Below, piece after piece: positions 44,473 through 54,672 of a DNA stretch of 64,000 nt. The DNA comes from CAWKAO01 sp963847665 (GTDB lineage: Bacteria; Actinomycetota; Humimicrobiia; Humimicrobiales; Humimicrobiaceae): contig CAWKAO010000003.1 in the NCBI GenBank assembly GCA_963847665.1, forward strand, positions 62,001 through 126,000, read 5' to 3'. Each line of letters opens with the position of its first letter. Position 1 is the first letter of the stretch. The position numbers and the translations under genes were made by a program. The notes below the pieces were generated by a model that did no database searches, had not been told where the DNA came from, and was given only the letters and a program-made list of their open reading frames with translations.

Positions 44473-45702
44473 ATGAAAAAAATAATGATACTTGGCGCTG
44501 GAGATTTCCAGGTCCCCTTGATCAAAGAAGCAAAAAAAATGGGCCTGAACGTGATCGTTATAGGTCCAAAGGGAGAATATCCGGGGTTTGAACTCGCAGA
44601 CCAGAAATACTACCTTGATGTAAGAGACAGGGAAAAGATACTGGAATTAGCAAAAAATAACCATATTGACGGTATAGCCACAGACCAAACGGACTTACCT
44701 GTCAGGACTGTGGCATATATCGCTGAAAAATTAGGTTTATATGGAATAGGTTCAGACACCGCAAATCTATTTTCAGACAAATACCTTATGAGGGAAAAAT
44801 GCAGAAGTCTGGGTCTACCGGTTTTGAATTATGGACTTTTTAATGATATAAGCTCCGCAACGAAATATTGTGAAAAATACGGTTTTCCGAAGGTCATAAA
44901 ACCTGTTGATAACCAGGGAAGCAGAGGGGTTTTTAAAATATATAACATTGATGATCTTGAAAAATTTTTTGTACAGGCACAGAATTATTCTTCAAATAAC
45001 TCTGTCCTTATCGAGGAGTTTATAGATGGTTGGGAATTTGTAGTGGATAGCCTGACTATAAATCATGAATATAAAAACCTCATAATAGGTGATTCACATC
45101 TCTTTAAAATAAGAAATATGTTTATTCCTAAAAAAAGATTATTCCCTACGATTGTCGGTAAAGAAACTCAAGATCAAGTCCTTGAAATGGACAGAAAAAT
45201 AATAAGGGGGTATGGTCTAAGAAATGGGATCACTTTTGCTGAATACATCTGGGATAAAAAAACCAATAAAATATATTTACTGGAAATAGGGGCCAGAGGA
45301 CAGGGTGTTTACATATCTTCTGACATAATCCCTGAATTTACCGGATTAAATGTTAACAGATTTATTTTAAATACGGCGATAAGAAATTCTTATAAAGTCG
45401 TGTTGAGTATCAACAAAAAAATATCTGCAGGTTACATGGCTTTTTATCTTCCCGAAGGAATTGTGACAGATATATCTGGTATAAAAAAACTAAATAAAAT
45501 TGATGGAGTTATCGGCCATAACTTATATTCAATCAAAAAAAATCAGCAAATTAGATCTATCGATGATAAATCTGCAAGAAAGACTATAGCTCTTAAGGCT
45601 TATAATAGAAAAGAGCTTGATATTTTAATAAATAGAGTTAAATCTATTTTAACTATAAAAGTAAAAACACAAAAAGGTTTAAGCTCAATAGTATGGGATT
45701 GA
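44473..45702 (+). CDS. ATP-grasp ligase (carbamoyl-phosphate-synthase-like fold)
   Basis: 409 residues. The N-terminal pre-ATP-grasp Rossmann-like domain (MILGAGDFQVPLIKEAKKMG) resembles PurK/PurT. The ATP-grasp domain (about 110-300) has KYLMREKCRSLGLP, FPKVIKPVDNQGSRGV (ATP-binding lysine) and VLIEEFIDGWEFVVDS. The metal-binding region is TNKIYLLEIGARGQG. These enzymes join a carboxylate to an amine or thiol through an acyl phosphate. In polysaccharide loci, relatives may attach amino acids to uronic acids or make unusual amides, but the substrate here is unknown. A C-terminal domain of about 90 residues is unassigned. It precedes a YfhO-type protein by 42 bases. A decayed relative lies at 49170. 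Confidence 0.83.
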   Translation: MKKIMILGAGDFQVPLIKEAKKMGLNVIVIGPKGEYPGFELADQKYYLDVRDREKILELAKNNHIDGIATDQTDLPVRTVAYIAEKLGLYGIGSDTANLFSDKYLMREKCRSLGLPVLNYGLFNDISSATKYCEKYGFPKVIKPVDNQGSRGVFKIYNIDDLEKFFVQAQNYSSNNSVLIEEFIDGWEFVVDSLTINHEYKNLIIGDSHLFKIRNMFIPKKRLFPTIVGKETQDQVLEMDRKIIRGYGLRNGITFAEYIWDKKTNKIYLLEIGARGQGVYISSDIIPEFTGLNVNRFILNTAIRNSYKVVLSINKKISAGYMAFYLPEGIVTDISGIKKLNKIDGVIGHNLYSIKKNQQIRSIDDKSARKTIALKAYNRKELDILINRVKSILTIKVKTQKGLSSIVWD

Positions 45703-45744
45703 TTAAAATAGCATAAACGATCTTTATATTTAATTATAAATCTT

Positions 45745-48174
45745 ATGGTTTTTAAAGTTTTCCTTAAAAATAACAAATTAAACATATTTTTAATCCTTGT
45801 CTATCTTGTTTTACCGTTTATTTTTTTTGAAGGCAGCTTCAGGTTAAACACTCTTATACAGGGTTTTGCAGATACCAATAACTCACAGATCCCCATTCTT
45901 TTACTGAAGATTAATACTATCAAAGCATTACAGTTTCCGTTCTGAAATCCTTATGAATTAAACGGGTTTCCATTTTTTGCTAATATTCAGTCTGGTATTT
46001 TCTATCCAGTCACATTGGTATTGGGATTAATATTTCCACTCATAACTGCTTATAATCTGACAGTATTTCTCAGCTATTCACTTGCAGGTATTTTTATGTA
46101 CCTCTTTTTAAATGAATATAAATTGGAGAAAGCAGCTAGTTTTACAGCGGGTCTTATTTTTATGTTCAGCGGTTCACTGATCGCACATAAAAGCCACCTA
46201 GTGTTACTCAATACAGTAATCTGGTTACCACTAATTCTGCTTTTCCTGGAGAAATTTTTCAGATCAAAGAGATTTGAGTTTCTACTTTTAGCATCTATTG
46301 TTTACAGCATAGCTTTTTTTGGAGGGGCAATTCATACATTCCTTATCATTTCTTTGATTTTATTGATTTTTATTGTTTTTAAGGTATTTTTTTCGGACTA
46401 CGGTAGCAATTATTATTTCCTTTATTCACTTATTATTTTCATAATAGGATTTTTAATAGTTCTTGCACAGGCACTACCGGCAATCGAGCTTGTATCACTA
46501 GCACGAAGTGAAAAACTTTCATATGAGGGATTCACGCTCAATTCATACAATCCTAAAATGGCTGTCACTTTATTCTTCCCTTATATTTTTGGTTTTAAGC
46601 ATAATTTGACCAGTGCTTTTTATTATCCCCACTGGTTTGGTTATGATGAAGTTGGTGAAGTACTTCGTTACTTTGGTATTTTTACCATTCCAGTTTTTAT
46701 ATTTGGTTTCTTCAAAAAAGACAAAAATAAATATTTATGGTTCTTTTTATTGTTTATTTCGATATTCCTCTTAACCGGTAAATATAATCCACTTTATAAG
46801 ATAGTATATTATATACCTGTTTTGAATCTATTCCATTTTCCTGCACGCGATTGGTTGGAATTTAGCTTCGCCTTTGCCATTATCTGTGGATTTGGTTTCA
46901 ATGACCTGGTCAAAGCCGATAATAAAAAATTTAAAAACATTATATCAGGAATTATAATATTCTTTACCTTTGTACTGGCATCATTTTCAGTATTCTATTT
47001 CCTGTTTAAATATAGTCTAAAAGATGAGATATCGGGTTTTTTCAGCAGTTTTTTAAAAAAGGAATTCTTAAGTGAAAGCATAGATATATCAAACTACGCA
47101 GTATATATGCCCCTTATTATAATTGGTACTCTAATAGTATTTTTGATCATTTTCCTATATAAAAGAAATAAAATAACATATGCCCTGCTTATAATATTTA
47201 TTTTTTTGGACCTTTTATCAGTCGGCAGGGTATATGATGATAATACTAAAAACATCATTTTAAATAAATCCGATTATGAAGATGGATTCATATATAAAGA
47301 AAACAAGGAAGAATCATTCAGAGTCTTTGTAATAGATGAGATACCCGAAAAGGATCTGTTTAAACCCAATATGAATGTACAATTTGGCCTGGAAAGTATT
47401 GACGGTTACGAGCCGTTATTTTTAAATGATTATTCTGATATGTTTATGAAAAAATTTATAAATTATGGCTTGATATGGAGTGAAGATTATAAAAAATACT
47501 TAATCAATAATAATCTGCTTTCAGTCTCAAACTGCAAATACATAGCTTTGAGTAAAGAGCACCTGAATGATTATATAAATCATATTAGGGAACAATCAGG
47601 TGGAAGTGATAGTGGATTAGAAGATTATGAGATTATTTACGAAGCAAATAGCAGTATAATACTGGAAAATAAGAAGTATCAGCCAAGGTTTTATTTTGCT
47701 GGAAAACTTATAAATGTCCAGAACATAGATGAGGCAAAAGATATAATCTGGGATGATAAGGCTGGCGATGTAAAGTTCGATCCTTCATCAGATGTTATTG
47801 CCGAAAACATCAATTTTGAAAATACATCCTTTGAAGCACAGAACAACAGGCTGGAAATAATATCCAGCAAAAACAACAGTATTGAATTGGATATATCTGC
47901 ACAGGAAAATTCATTTCTTGTATTTTCCGATACTTTTTACCCCGGGTGGAGAGCTTATGTGGATGGAAAAGAGACAGAGATCTACAGGACAAACGGTCTC
48001 TTTAAAGGAATATATATACCTGCAGGCAAACACATGATAGTTTTTAATTTTATGCCCAGCCATTTCATTTTATACAGTACGATAAGTCTAATAAGTTTTT
48101 CAGGATGTATTTTAACGATAATAATATTAATTGCCAGAAGGAGGAGAAAAAGTATTTCTATTTCAGGACAATGA
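45745..48174 (+). pseudogene. YfhO-family membrane protein (GT-C-like), in-frame TGA at codon 67
   Basis: 809 residues if the TGA at 45943-45945 is read through. Family members have Trp in this place (the FPxWNPY segment), and here the frame reads FPF-stop-NPYELNGFPFF, so TGG to TGA is a single-base change. An intact frame resumes to 48174 with about thirteen helices and a C-terminal outer domain ending in FYPGWRAYVDGKE, the YfhO hallmark, then a last helix. YfhO proteins add sugars to lipoteichoic acid or other envelope glycans using lipid-linked donors. TGA ends other genes here (for example 23126 and 24304), so recoding is unlikely. Nonsense mutation or base-call error. The end overlaps the convergent flippase-like gene by 12 bases. 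Confidence 0.8.
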
Positions 48175-49146
48175 TATTTTCTTTCTTTTACCAGTGAAGA
48201 TAAATGGCAAGCCTACGATACCGGTTATTACACTCACAGAAAAAATATATAGTGAAAGTGCTGTTGCTGATTCTGCAGATAGTCCATATTGACCTAGGAT
48301 TGAAATATATGATATCTCCCTTAACCCTATACCTGAAATAGAGATCGGTATCACGGTTATAAACCACACTATACAACTTGAAATGCTTATATCAAAAAAG
48401 GATAACCTGATACCAATAGAATAAGCAATGAGATAATTAATTGCAAAAAAAATAGTATGTATAACAAAACTTAAAAAAAAGAGCATAAATAAAAATCCGG
48501 GGATTTTTTAAATAAAACTTTATGATCTCATCAATCAGAATAAAAGTCTCCTTTATTTTAATAATGATCTTTTTATCCGTCTTCCATTTTTTAAGAATCC
48601 TTTTAATATCGCCCCTTTTAACAAATAATATCAACAGGATCGACAATATACAGATGGATAGAAAAATACACCAGACTATTAGTTTTATTTTTAATTGAAA
48701 AAAGGGCTCAGTGAGAAAGCAGCAACCCCTAGAATAAATAATGAAAGAAAACCTATCGTACGGTCAAAAAAAATCGATAAAATATTCCTTGTCTTGTTAT
48801 AAGAAGTGTCGCTTCCCACCCAGACAGCTTTTACAATATCCCCTCCAAGAGCCCCTGGCATAACAAGGTTAAAGGTCGAGGACATCATCATGTACCTGAA
48901 ATAATCCCAATTACTTAACTGCCTGAGGTCATCTGTATTTACGAGCTTCCACCTTATACCATTCAGCCAGACTCTTAAGATTGACATTAAAACAGAGACG
49001 GCCAGAATCCAAAAGGAGATTTTTTTTAACGTATTGAAAAGTATTCCAAAATCAACCTTATAAATAAGGAAAACAACAGAAGCAGCTAATACCAGTATTC
49101 TCAAAAATATGAAAATCAGCTTTTTTGTTTTGCCCTGCATAACCAT
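48163..49146 (-). pseudogene. Third flippase-like LPG_synthase_TM protein, two frameshifts
   Basis: About 327 residues when three overlapping frames are joined. The first frame has the VMPGALGGDIVKAVW motif and stops after SLSPFFN at 48691. One more T in the T run would continue as PFFQLKIKLIVW. The second frame runs to about 48490, and the third (IFIMLFFLSFVIHTIFF) carries the family's ITVIPISISGIGLREISY motif to 48163. One missing and one extra base cancel, and 984 is divisible by three. About eight helices. Start ATG 49146. Function as in the family: suspected lipid-sugar translocation. It lies next to the decayed ATP-grasp gene upstream and is convergent with the YfhO-type gene. Confidence 0.79.
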
Positions 49147-49169
49147 GAATGAAATCCGTTATGGTATTT

Positions 49170-50322
49170 TTATATTTCTTTTATATGGTAGCCCGTTTTT
49201 TCAAACCAACCATTGGAGTCTCTTACAATTTCACCGGGTTCGTAATAAAACTGGAATTCAAGGCATGATCCTTGATCGAAACCATCAGGAATATTGAACG
49301 CTTCACCTGGTCTCTGGTGAAAGAACTCGATCTGGTATCTTTTATCTATTTGCTCTGAAATGACTGGAATTTGCTTTTCTGAAGTGATTTTACCCAGCAA
49401 TCTGTCGATATTCAAGCCCAGTAAATCGATCCCATACCTGTATTTTATGATCTTCCATATATGTCCACCATCAAACCTCGGGGCAGCCTCTATAAGATTA
49501 AATTCCCCATCGTTATATTTGCCCTGCATATATATGCAACCATTTTTAATTTTTGATATTATAATAAAATTTTTAACAAATTCCACGATCTTTTCTTGAT
49601 CCTTCGGTGGTATTTCACTTGGAATGATATGATTTTTTAACAACTCCGACAGGCATATCAGGTCGTATTATCTCCGGTATACTTTCCTCTACAAGTATCC
49701 TGTCACTTATGAATGTAAAAAGTGCGATCCCCCGATAGACAAAAACAAGTATATTAAATTCACTGCCATTTAAAAATTCTTCGACTATCACTTTTTAAAA
49801 CCTGGATTGTGCACTGCACCTTAAATAAATATTTTACAGTTCGCTGCTTGCCTGTGACTTTTCTTACTCCACGCTGTCCCTGGCTGTTAACAGGTTTTAT
49901 TATTGCAGGAAATTTATCCCATTTTTCAAAATCCGCAGTTTAGAACCAGTCTTATATTTTACTGGTCTGAGATTATTGGCTATTCAAAAATCTTCGGAAA
50001 TCTCCCTTATTTATAAACATTTGGACCTGATCTAATCAAAGTCAAATGGCAGACCAAGCTTCCTCAGACACTTCTGCTATTGCCGGCATTGCAATATCAG
50101 AACCAGTGGAATAGACAAGATCAAAATTATTTTTTTTGTATAATCAAGAACTGATTTTATATCTGTAATATTTATCTGCTCAAAATGGTCAATAAACGGG
50201 AGTGCCATACCCTCTTTTTGCCAGCTTAAACCGTGGACTTTAAATCCCTGTTTTTTGAAATAAAGGATCGCATCGATCTGGGGATGTGTTATACCAAGTA
50301 TCAAGACTTTTTTAGAATCCAT
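49170..50322 (-). pseudogene. Decayed ATP-grasp ligase gene
   Basis: N-terminal part intact: ATG at 50322, VLILGITHPQIDAILYFKKQG, then YSTGSDIAMPAIAEVSEE after a shift near 50140. Between about 50077 and 49644 the frame is broken repeatedly. Recognisable pieces in changing frames include LPFD..IRSGPNV, NNLRPVKYKTGS, FPAIIKPVNSQGQRGVRK (the ATP-binding lysine) and VIVEEFLNGSEFNILVFVY. The last 158 residues are intact, with GEFNLIEAAPRFDGGH (metal-binding) and a C-terminal domain. I estimate at least six indels or stops within about 450 bases, many more than in any other gene here. That favours true decay, or a poor-quality stretch. Related to the gene at 44473 by fold. Confidence 0.8.
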
Positions 50323-50343
50323 TTTTTACTTTTAGCTCTGCAC

Positions 50344-51100
50344 TCATATCTCCAGATTATTATAAAGCTTTTTCCAGAGTTTCATAAATTCCACTGTTTC
50401 TGGCATCCTTGGTATTTCCAATGAATTTTGCATAAATAGCCTGATTTTTGCGGGTATCTGTGAAAGAACCATTATTTTATTTCCAAGTATGATTGACTCC
50501 TGTATATTATGTGTAATAAAAACAATCGTTGTCTCAGTTTTCTGCCATATTTCGATCAGTTCATTTTGAAGGGTATTACGGGTCTGTGCATCTAGTGCCC
50601 CAAATGGTTCATCCATCAATAGGATTTTAGGTTTTATAGCAAATGCTCTTGCAATCGCCACTCTCTGACGCATTCCACCTGAAAGCTGGCGTGGATAAGC
50701 ATTTTTAAATCCTGATAATTTTACCATCTCCAGAAAATGCAGGGCTATTTCCAATCTCTCTGCTTTTTTTAACTTCCTGAATTTAAGGTTTAGGGGATAA
50801 ATTATATTCTCAAGAACTGTCTTCCAGTGAAAAAGTTGATCATAACCCTGGAAAACCATTATCCTGTCAGGTCCTGGTTTGTTTACAGGTATTGCCCTCG
50901 ACTTTAATATTGCCTTCGTCTTTTTTTTCAAAGCAGCTTATACATCTTAGTAAAGTGGTCTTGCCACAACCTGATGGTCCCAGTACAGTCAGGAAGTCGC
51001 CATATTCAAGAGCAAGCGATACGCCATTTAGTACAACTAATGTCTTGTTGTTTATGGTGAACTTCTTTTTTAGATCTTCTATTTCAAGTACAAATCCCAT
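50344..51100 (-). pseudogene. ABC importer ATPase (SsuB/TauB-like), one frameshift
   Basis: About 251 residues after one base is removed near 50890-50900; length 757 is 3n+1. The first frame has Walker A GPSGCGKTT (about 41-49) and stops at GNTCKQTRT. The second resumes at PVNKPGPDRIMVFQGYDQLF (Q-loop), then signature QLSGGMRQRVAIARA, Walker B ILLMDEPFGALD and H-loop FITHNIQE. This is the nitrate/sulfonate/taurine class of import ATPases. It binds the permease encoded at 51101, with which it forms a binding-protein-permease-ATPase operon. The start directly abuts the permease stop. Probably functional if the indel is an error. Confidence 0.84.
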
Positions 51101-51889
51101 TCAATCAGAGATCCCCCATTTTATAATGGTCCTTTTTTCAACCTGTTTCATCAAAACTTCTTCGATCATTATTCCAATAATCACTATTACAAAAAGACCT
51201 GCAAATACGTCGGGTATTTCAAGGAAATACCTTTTCTGATATATATACCATCCCAGTCCACCTATCAGACCAGTAGCTCCAAATACCATTTCAGCCCCCA
51301 CCAGTGCCCTCCAGCTCCTGGACCATGCTATTTTTAGACCTGAAAAAATATGAGGGAAAGCATTGGGTATCATCACTGAAAAAACAAGATGTAATTCTGA
51401 CATGCCCAGACTCCTGCCCAATTCTATCTGCGTTTTAGGTACCGTGCGAAATCCTGCAATTGAATTTACAATCACCGGCCAAATAACAGAATGGACGATG
51501 ATTATTATTATTGCTTTTGCTCCCAACCCGACAATAAGCATTACTATCGGTAAAAGCGCAATACCGGGAAGTGGGTGCATTATGGATATTACCAGGTCAA
51601 GGATATGCGCAAAACTTTTATTGACCATATAAAATGCTGTCAGGATGAAAGCAGCGATCATACCGATCGCAATACCAGTAAATATTAGATACAAGGAATA
51701 GAGCGTATACTTTATGATCTCGCCTGAAATGATATTTTTCCACAATGCAACAAAAATAATAGATACGGGGGGTATAAGATTTGTTGAAGAAATAACAAAC
51801 CTGGCCAGAAGTTCCCAAATTAAAAATACTGAAGCCAAAAATCCAAGCTTTATAAATATTCCGGAGTATTTTTTCCTAAATGAAACCAT
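51101..51889 (-). CDS. ABC importer permease (SsuC/TauC-like)
   Basis: 262 residues with six predicted helices. The EAA-type cytosolic loop that docks the ATPase lies around GRSLGMSELHLVFSVMIPNAFPHIFSGLKIA, and ALVGAEMVFGATGLIGGLGW is typical of sulfonate/taurine/nitrate permeases. It imports the ligand brought by the lipoprotein encoded upstream. Forty-eight bases separate it from that gene and none from the ATPase gene. The ligand cannot be told; aliphatic sulfonates, nitrate-like anions, thiamine precursors and others are all handled by this family. Confidence 0.88.
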   Translation of the reverse strand: MVSFRKKYSGIFIKLGFLASVFLIWELLARFVISSTNLIPPVSIIFVALWKNIISGEIIKYTLYSLYLIFTGIAIGMIAAFILTAFYMVNKSFAHILDLVISIMHPLPGIALLPIVMLIVGLGAKAIIIIIVHSVIWPVIVNSIAGFRTVPKTQIELGRSLGMSELHLVFSVMIPNAFPHIFSGLKIAWSRSWRALVGAEMVFGATGLIGGLGWYIYQKRYFLEIPDVFAGLFVIVIIGIMIEEVLMKQVEKRTIIKWGISD

Positions 51890-51937
51890 TCCAAGAATTC
51901 ATTTTCTTCAAATATAGCCTGATAATAACGTATTAAT

Positions 51938-52915
51938 TCAATTTGCTTTCGAAGGATCAAGGTTATCCCAGATAAGTTCCGAGACATCTGTGGTTGTCTT
52001 CTGGACATAATCCGAGCTTTTCATAAAATCCAGAAACTTCAACATACCTTCTGGATTTTTAGAAAAAACCACTCCAGGCCATGTCAATTGCTTATATACT
52101 TCTTCACTTTCAAGGTCCATATCTTCTGCAAGCAATTTTGCTGCTTCTTCTGGATTTTCATTTATCCAATTTATTGAGTCATCAAGAGCTGAATCAATCG
52201 CTTTATAAAGGGAAGGGTTGCTGTTTTTAAATTTTTCAGTGCTGATGACAACTAAAAAAGTAAATTGGGAGCCAAAGCAATCTTTTTCAGCATCAAGTAC
52301 CTGATGTATGCTCTTATCTTCAAGCTCCATAAAAATATAGGGAGGTGATGTAAAATGAGCATCTATCTCTATCTTATTGATAAGAGCATTTGCTGCGTCT
52401 GGATGTGCCATCGCGACAATCTGATTATCAAGAGCTTTTGGGTCACCAAGCTGTTGTTTACATGCCATAGATAGGAGGATATGCTGGATACTTCCCGGCC
52501 CGGGTAGGGCTATCTTCATTTCTGGCTTTATATCATTGAGTGTCTTTATTTCTTCGTGATATGTCTGTAAACCAAGCGGCATCTTACATAGGGCTCCTAA
52601 TACCTTAACGCCCAGATCTTTATTCCAGGATATTAAAAAAGGTGGAACACCCATACTGCCGATATCGACTGCTCCGGATGCTATTGCTTCATTTATCGTC
52701 CCGCCCGATCCTAACTGGACCCATTCCACCTCAGCTCCCTCATAATATTTTTCAATAAGGTTTTTCTTTTGCATTATCATAAGAGGAGCATACCCCAGTC
52801 CGAATTGTTGAGCTATTACTACTTTTTGTGATTCCTGGGCAGCAGACTTGCATCCCGGTAAAACAAAGATTAATATAAAAAAAATAACTAAAAAAATTAT
52901 AGAATATTTCCTCAC
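51938..52915 (-). CDS. Substrate-binding lipoprotein of ABC importer (NMT1/SsuA-like)
   Basis: 325 residues. GTG start at 52915-52913 with AAGGAG seven bases upstream (plus strand 52923-52928). The signal peptide ends in VLPGC with the lipidated Cys22. The mature protein is a periplasmic-binding fold: QQFGLGYAPLMIMQKKNLIEK, GSGGTINEAIASGAVDIGSMG and GPGSIQHILLSMA are typical of NMT1/SsuA/TauA proteins. It captures a small ligand and delivers it to the permease at 51101. An extended -10 promoter is seen just upstream. Its presence within a glycan locus is odd; the ligand is unknown. Confidence 0.88.
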   Translation of the reverse strand: MRKYSIIFLVIFFILIFVLPGCKSAAQESQKVVIAQQFGLGYAPLMIMQKKNLIEKYYEGAEVEWVQLGSGGTINEAIASGAVDIGSMGVPPFLISWNKDLGVKVLGALCKMPLGLQTYHEEIKTLNDIKPEMKIALPGPGSIQHILLSMACKQQLGDPKALDNQIVAMAHPDAANALINKIEIDAHFTSPPYIFMELEDKSIHQVLDAEKDCFGSQFTFLVVISTEKFKNSNPSLYKAIDSALDDSINWINENPEEAAKLLAEDMDLESEEVYKQLTWPGVVFSKNPEGMLKFLDFMKSSDYVQKTTTDVSELIWDNLDPSKAN

Positions 52916-52953
52916 AAGAACACTCCTTGGATTTAATTTTTTTAATCTGAAAA

Positions 52954-52982
52954 ATTATATCATTTGTAAATAATTTTATAAA
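52954..52982 (-). promoter_or_regulatory. Putative extended -10 promoter of the importer operon
   Basis: On the minus strand TGATATAAT (perfect -10 TATAAT at 52954-52959 with the TGn extension) and TTTATA at 52977-52982 as -35 (four of six), 17 bases apart. Transcription would start about 30 bases before the GTG at 52915, leaving room for the AAGGAG ribosome binding site. One of the better promoter matches in the window. Confidence 0.5.
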
Positions 52983-53108
52983 TACTTTATTCATTAATCA
53001 GAGGATCTGATTACTAGTTAATGGTTTTTAAGTATTAAATATTTTTATTCTTTGCTAAAATGCCATAGAACACAATTTTTAAATTTGACTATATCTTTAT
53101 ATATTAAA

Positions 53109-53809
53109 ATGCTGGATTATAAGAAGGATAAAACTCCTTGGGGTCAGTAGATATATTGGGATTCAGTCCAGGTTTTATCAGTATGGTAATTACTGTGCTT
53201 ATAAAATGCTACGGCAAGGATCTGAACATCCGAATAATAAAAAATATTGCCATTGAGGGAAATATCCCTTACAAAATATCCGGACCTGCTTATGATACGA
53301 TAATGCACACTGAATGGGACGCGGGACACGTCTACAATCGAAAAAATTTTCTTGGTGTCGGTAATGTATTATCAAAAAAAACAGTATTTGATTTTTTTTA
53401 TAAAAACTATTCACTGGATTTCAAAATGTATTGCAATATTATTCATCCAGGTGCAGATATCGCAGAAAATATAAAAATAGGATTTGGAAATTTTCTTAAT
53501 TATGGTGTAACTATTGGCCCGTTTTCTGAAATAGGTAATTTCGTCACTTTTAACAGACACGTCGGTATTGGTCACCATACTCAGATATCGGATTTTTGTG
53601 TAATAAATCCAGGGGTCAATATTGCAGGTTTTTGTGAAATTGGAGAGGGTTCGTCTATAGGTATGGGTTCAAACATTATAGATGGAATAAAAATCGGTAA
53701 AAACGTTATAATCGGCGCGGGTTCACTAGTAAATAAGGACATAGAAGATAATGTTGTAGCATATGGAATTCCCGCAAAAACCATCAGGGTAAATGACCAA
53801 ATAAAGTAA
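53109..53809 (+). CDS. NeuD/PglD-like sugar O/N-acyltransferase (LbH), start uncertain
   Basis: Two-part protein: an N-terminal Rossmann-like region (VDILGFSPGFISMVITVLI) and a left-handed beta helix from about residue 105 of the frame (FGNFLNYGVTIGPFSEIG and following hexapeptides), with the active-site His region RHVGIGHHTQ and a terminal AYGIPAKTI. This is the sialic-acid/bacillosamine acyltransferase family. The uninterrupted frame begins at TTG 53138 and gives 223 residues. An ATG at 53109 reads LDYKKDKTP and would join in frame if one base were added near 53137 (701 is 3n+2), giving about 233 residues. Transfers an acyl group from acyl-CoA to an amino or hydroxy sugar. Followed after 29 bases by the beta-keto-acid cleavage enzyme. 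Confidence 0.8.
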
Positions 53810-53838
53810 AAATTTTTATCTTAAATTGAATATCAGAA

Positions 53839-54672
53839 ATGTCTAAACTAATAATAAATTTTGCTCCTACAGGTATGAAGCCAACGAAAGACTGGACCCC
53901 TCATGTGCCAATAACACCAGATGAAATAATAGAGCAGGTGCACGAGGCATATGATCTGGGCATAACTATTGTACACCTGCATGCAAGAGACAGCCAGACT
54001 GGAAAGCCGGATTATAGAGCTTTTATCTATGAAAAAATTATCAGTGGCATAAGAAAACACTGTAAAGATTTGATTATCAGCCTTTCAACAAGCGGCAGGT
54101 CTTTTTCAGAGTTCGAAAAAAGATCAGAGGTATTGCAGCTAAAACCTGATTTAGCGTCACTAACAATGTCATCACTGAATTTTCTTCATGATTCTCATAT
54201 GAACGATCCTGAAATGATAAATAAATTAGCTTGTAGGATGAATGAATTAGGAGTACACCCCGAGATCGAATGTTTTGATAGTGGGATGGTAAATTATGCC
54301 AAATACATGATAAGTAAAAACATCCTGAAACCACCTCTTTATTGGAACCTTTTGTTTGGAAACATTTTTACTGCCCAGCCTGATCTGGCAAATATAGGCA
54401 TTACAGTAAGGGATCTTCCCCCGGACTCTATTTATGCCTTTGCTGGTCTGGGAGCTTCTCAACTTAAAGTATCTACATATGCTATTGCTTCAGGTGCCCC
54501 AGGTGTCAGGATAGGGATAGAGGACAATGTGTATTACGATGCTAAAAAATCTTTGTTTGCATCAAACTTCATGCTGGTAAAAAGAATCCACCAGATCTCT
54601 GAGATTTTTGAAAGAGAAATCATGAAACCTTCAGAATTCGGAGCAATGGGATTTTATAATTCAAAAAAATGA
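53839..54672 (+). CDS. Beta-keto acid cleavage enzyme (BKACE, DUF849/Kce family)
   Basis: 277 residues, the normal family length. The zinc ligands are present: HLHARD (His46, His48) and the late Glu228 in IGIEDN. The active-site glutamate lies in HPEIECFD (Glu142/Glu144). FAPTGMKPT near residue 8 and LSTSGR (82-87) are also conserved. BKACE enzymes condense a beta-keto acid with acetyl-CoA, releasing acetoacetate and a new acyl-CoA; Kce does this with 3-keto-5-aminohexanoate in lysine fermentation. Here it sits between a sugar acyltransferase and a membrane protein (four-base overlap with the latter), so making an unusual acyl-CoA for glycan acylation is a natural inference. No other lysine-fermentation gene is seen. 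Confidence 0.88.
   Translation: MSKLIINFAPTGMKPTKDWTPHVPITPDEIIEQVHEAYDLGITIVHLHARDSQTGKPDYRAFIYEKIISGIRKHCKDLIISLSTSGRSFSEFEKRSEVLQLKPDLASLTMSSLNFLHDSHMNDPEMINKLACRMNELGVHPEIECFDSGMVNYAKYMISKNILKPPLYWNLLFGNIFTAQPDLANIGITVRDLPPDSIYAFAGLGASQLKVSTYAIASGAPGVRIGIEDNVYYDAKKSLFASNFMLVKRIHQISEIFEREIMKPSEFGAMGFYNSKK

Noticed and set aside
45943..45945. TGA recoded as tryptophan
   Set aside because: TGA serves as the normal terminator of other genes in the window (for example at 23126 and 24304).
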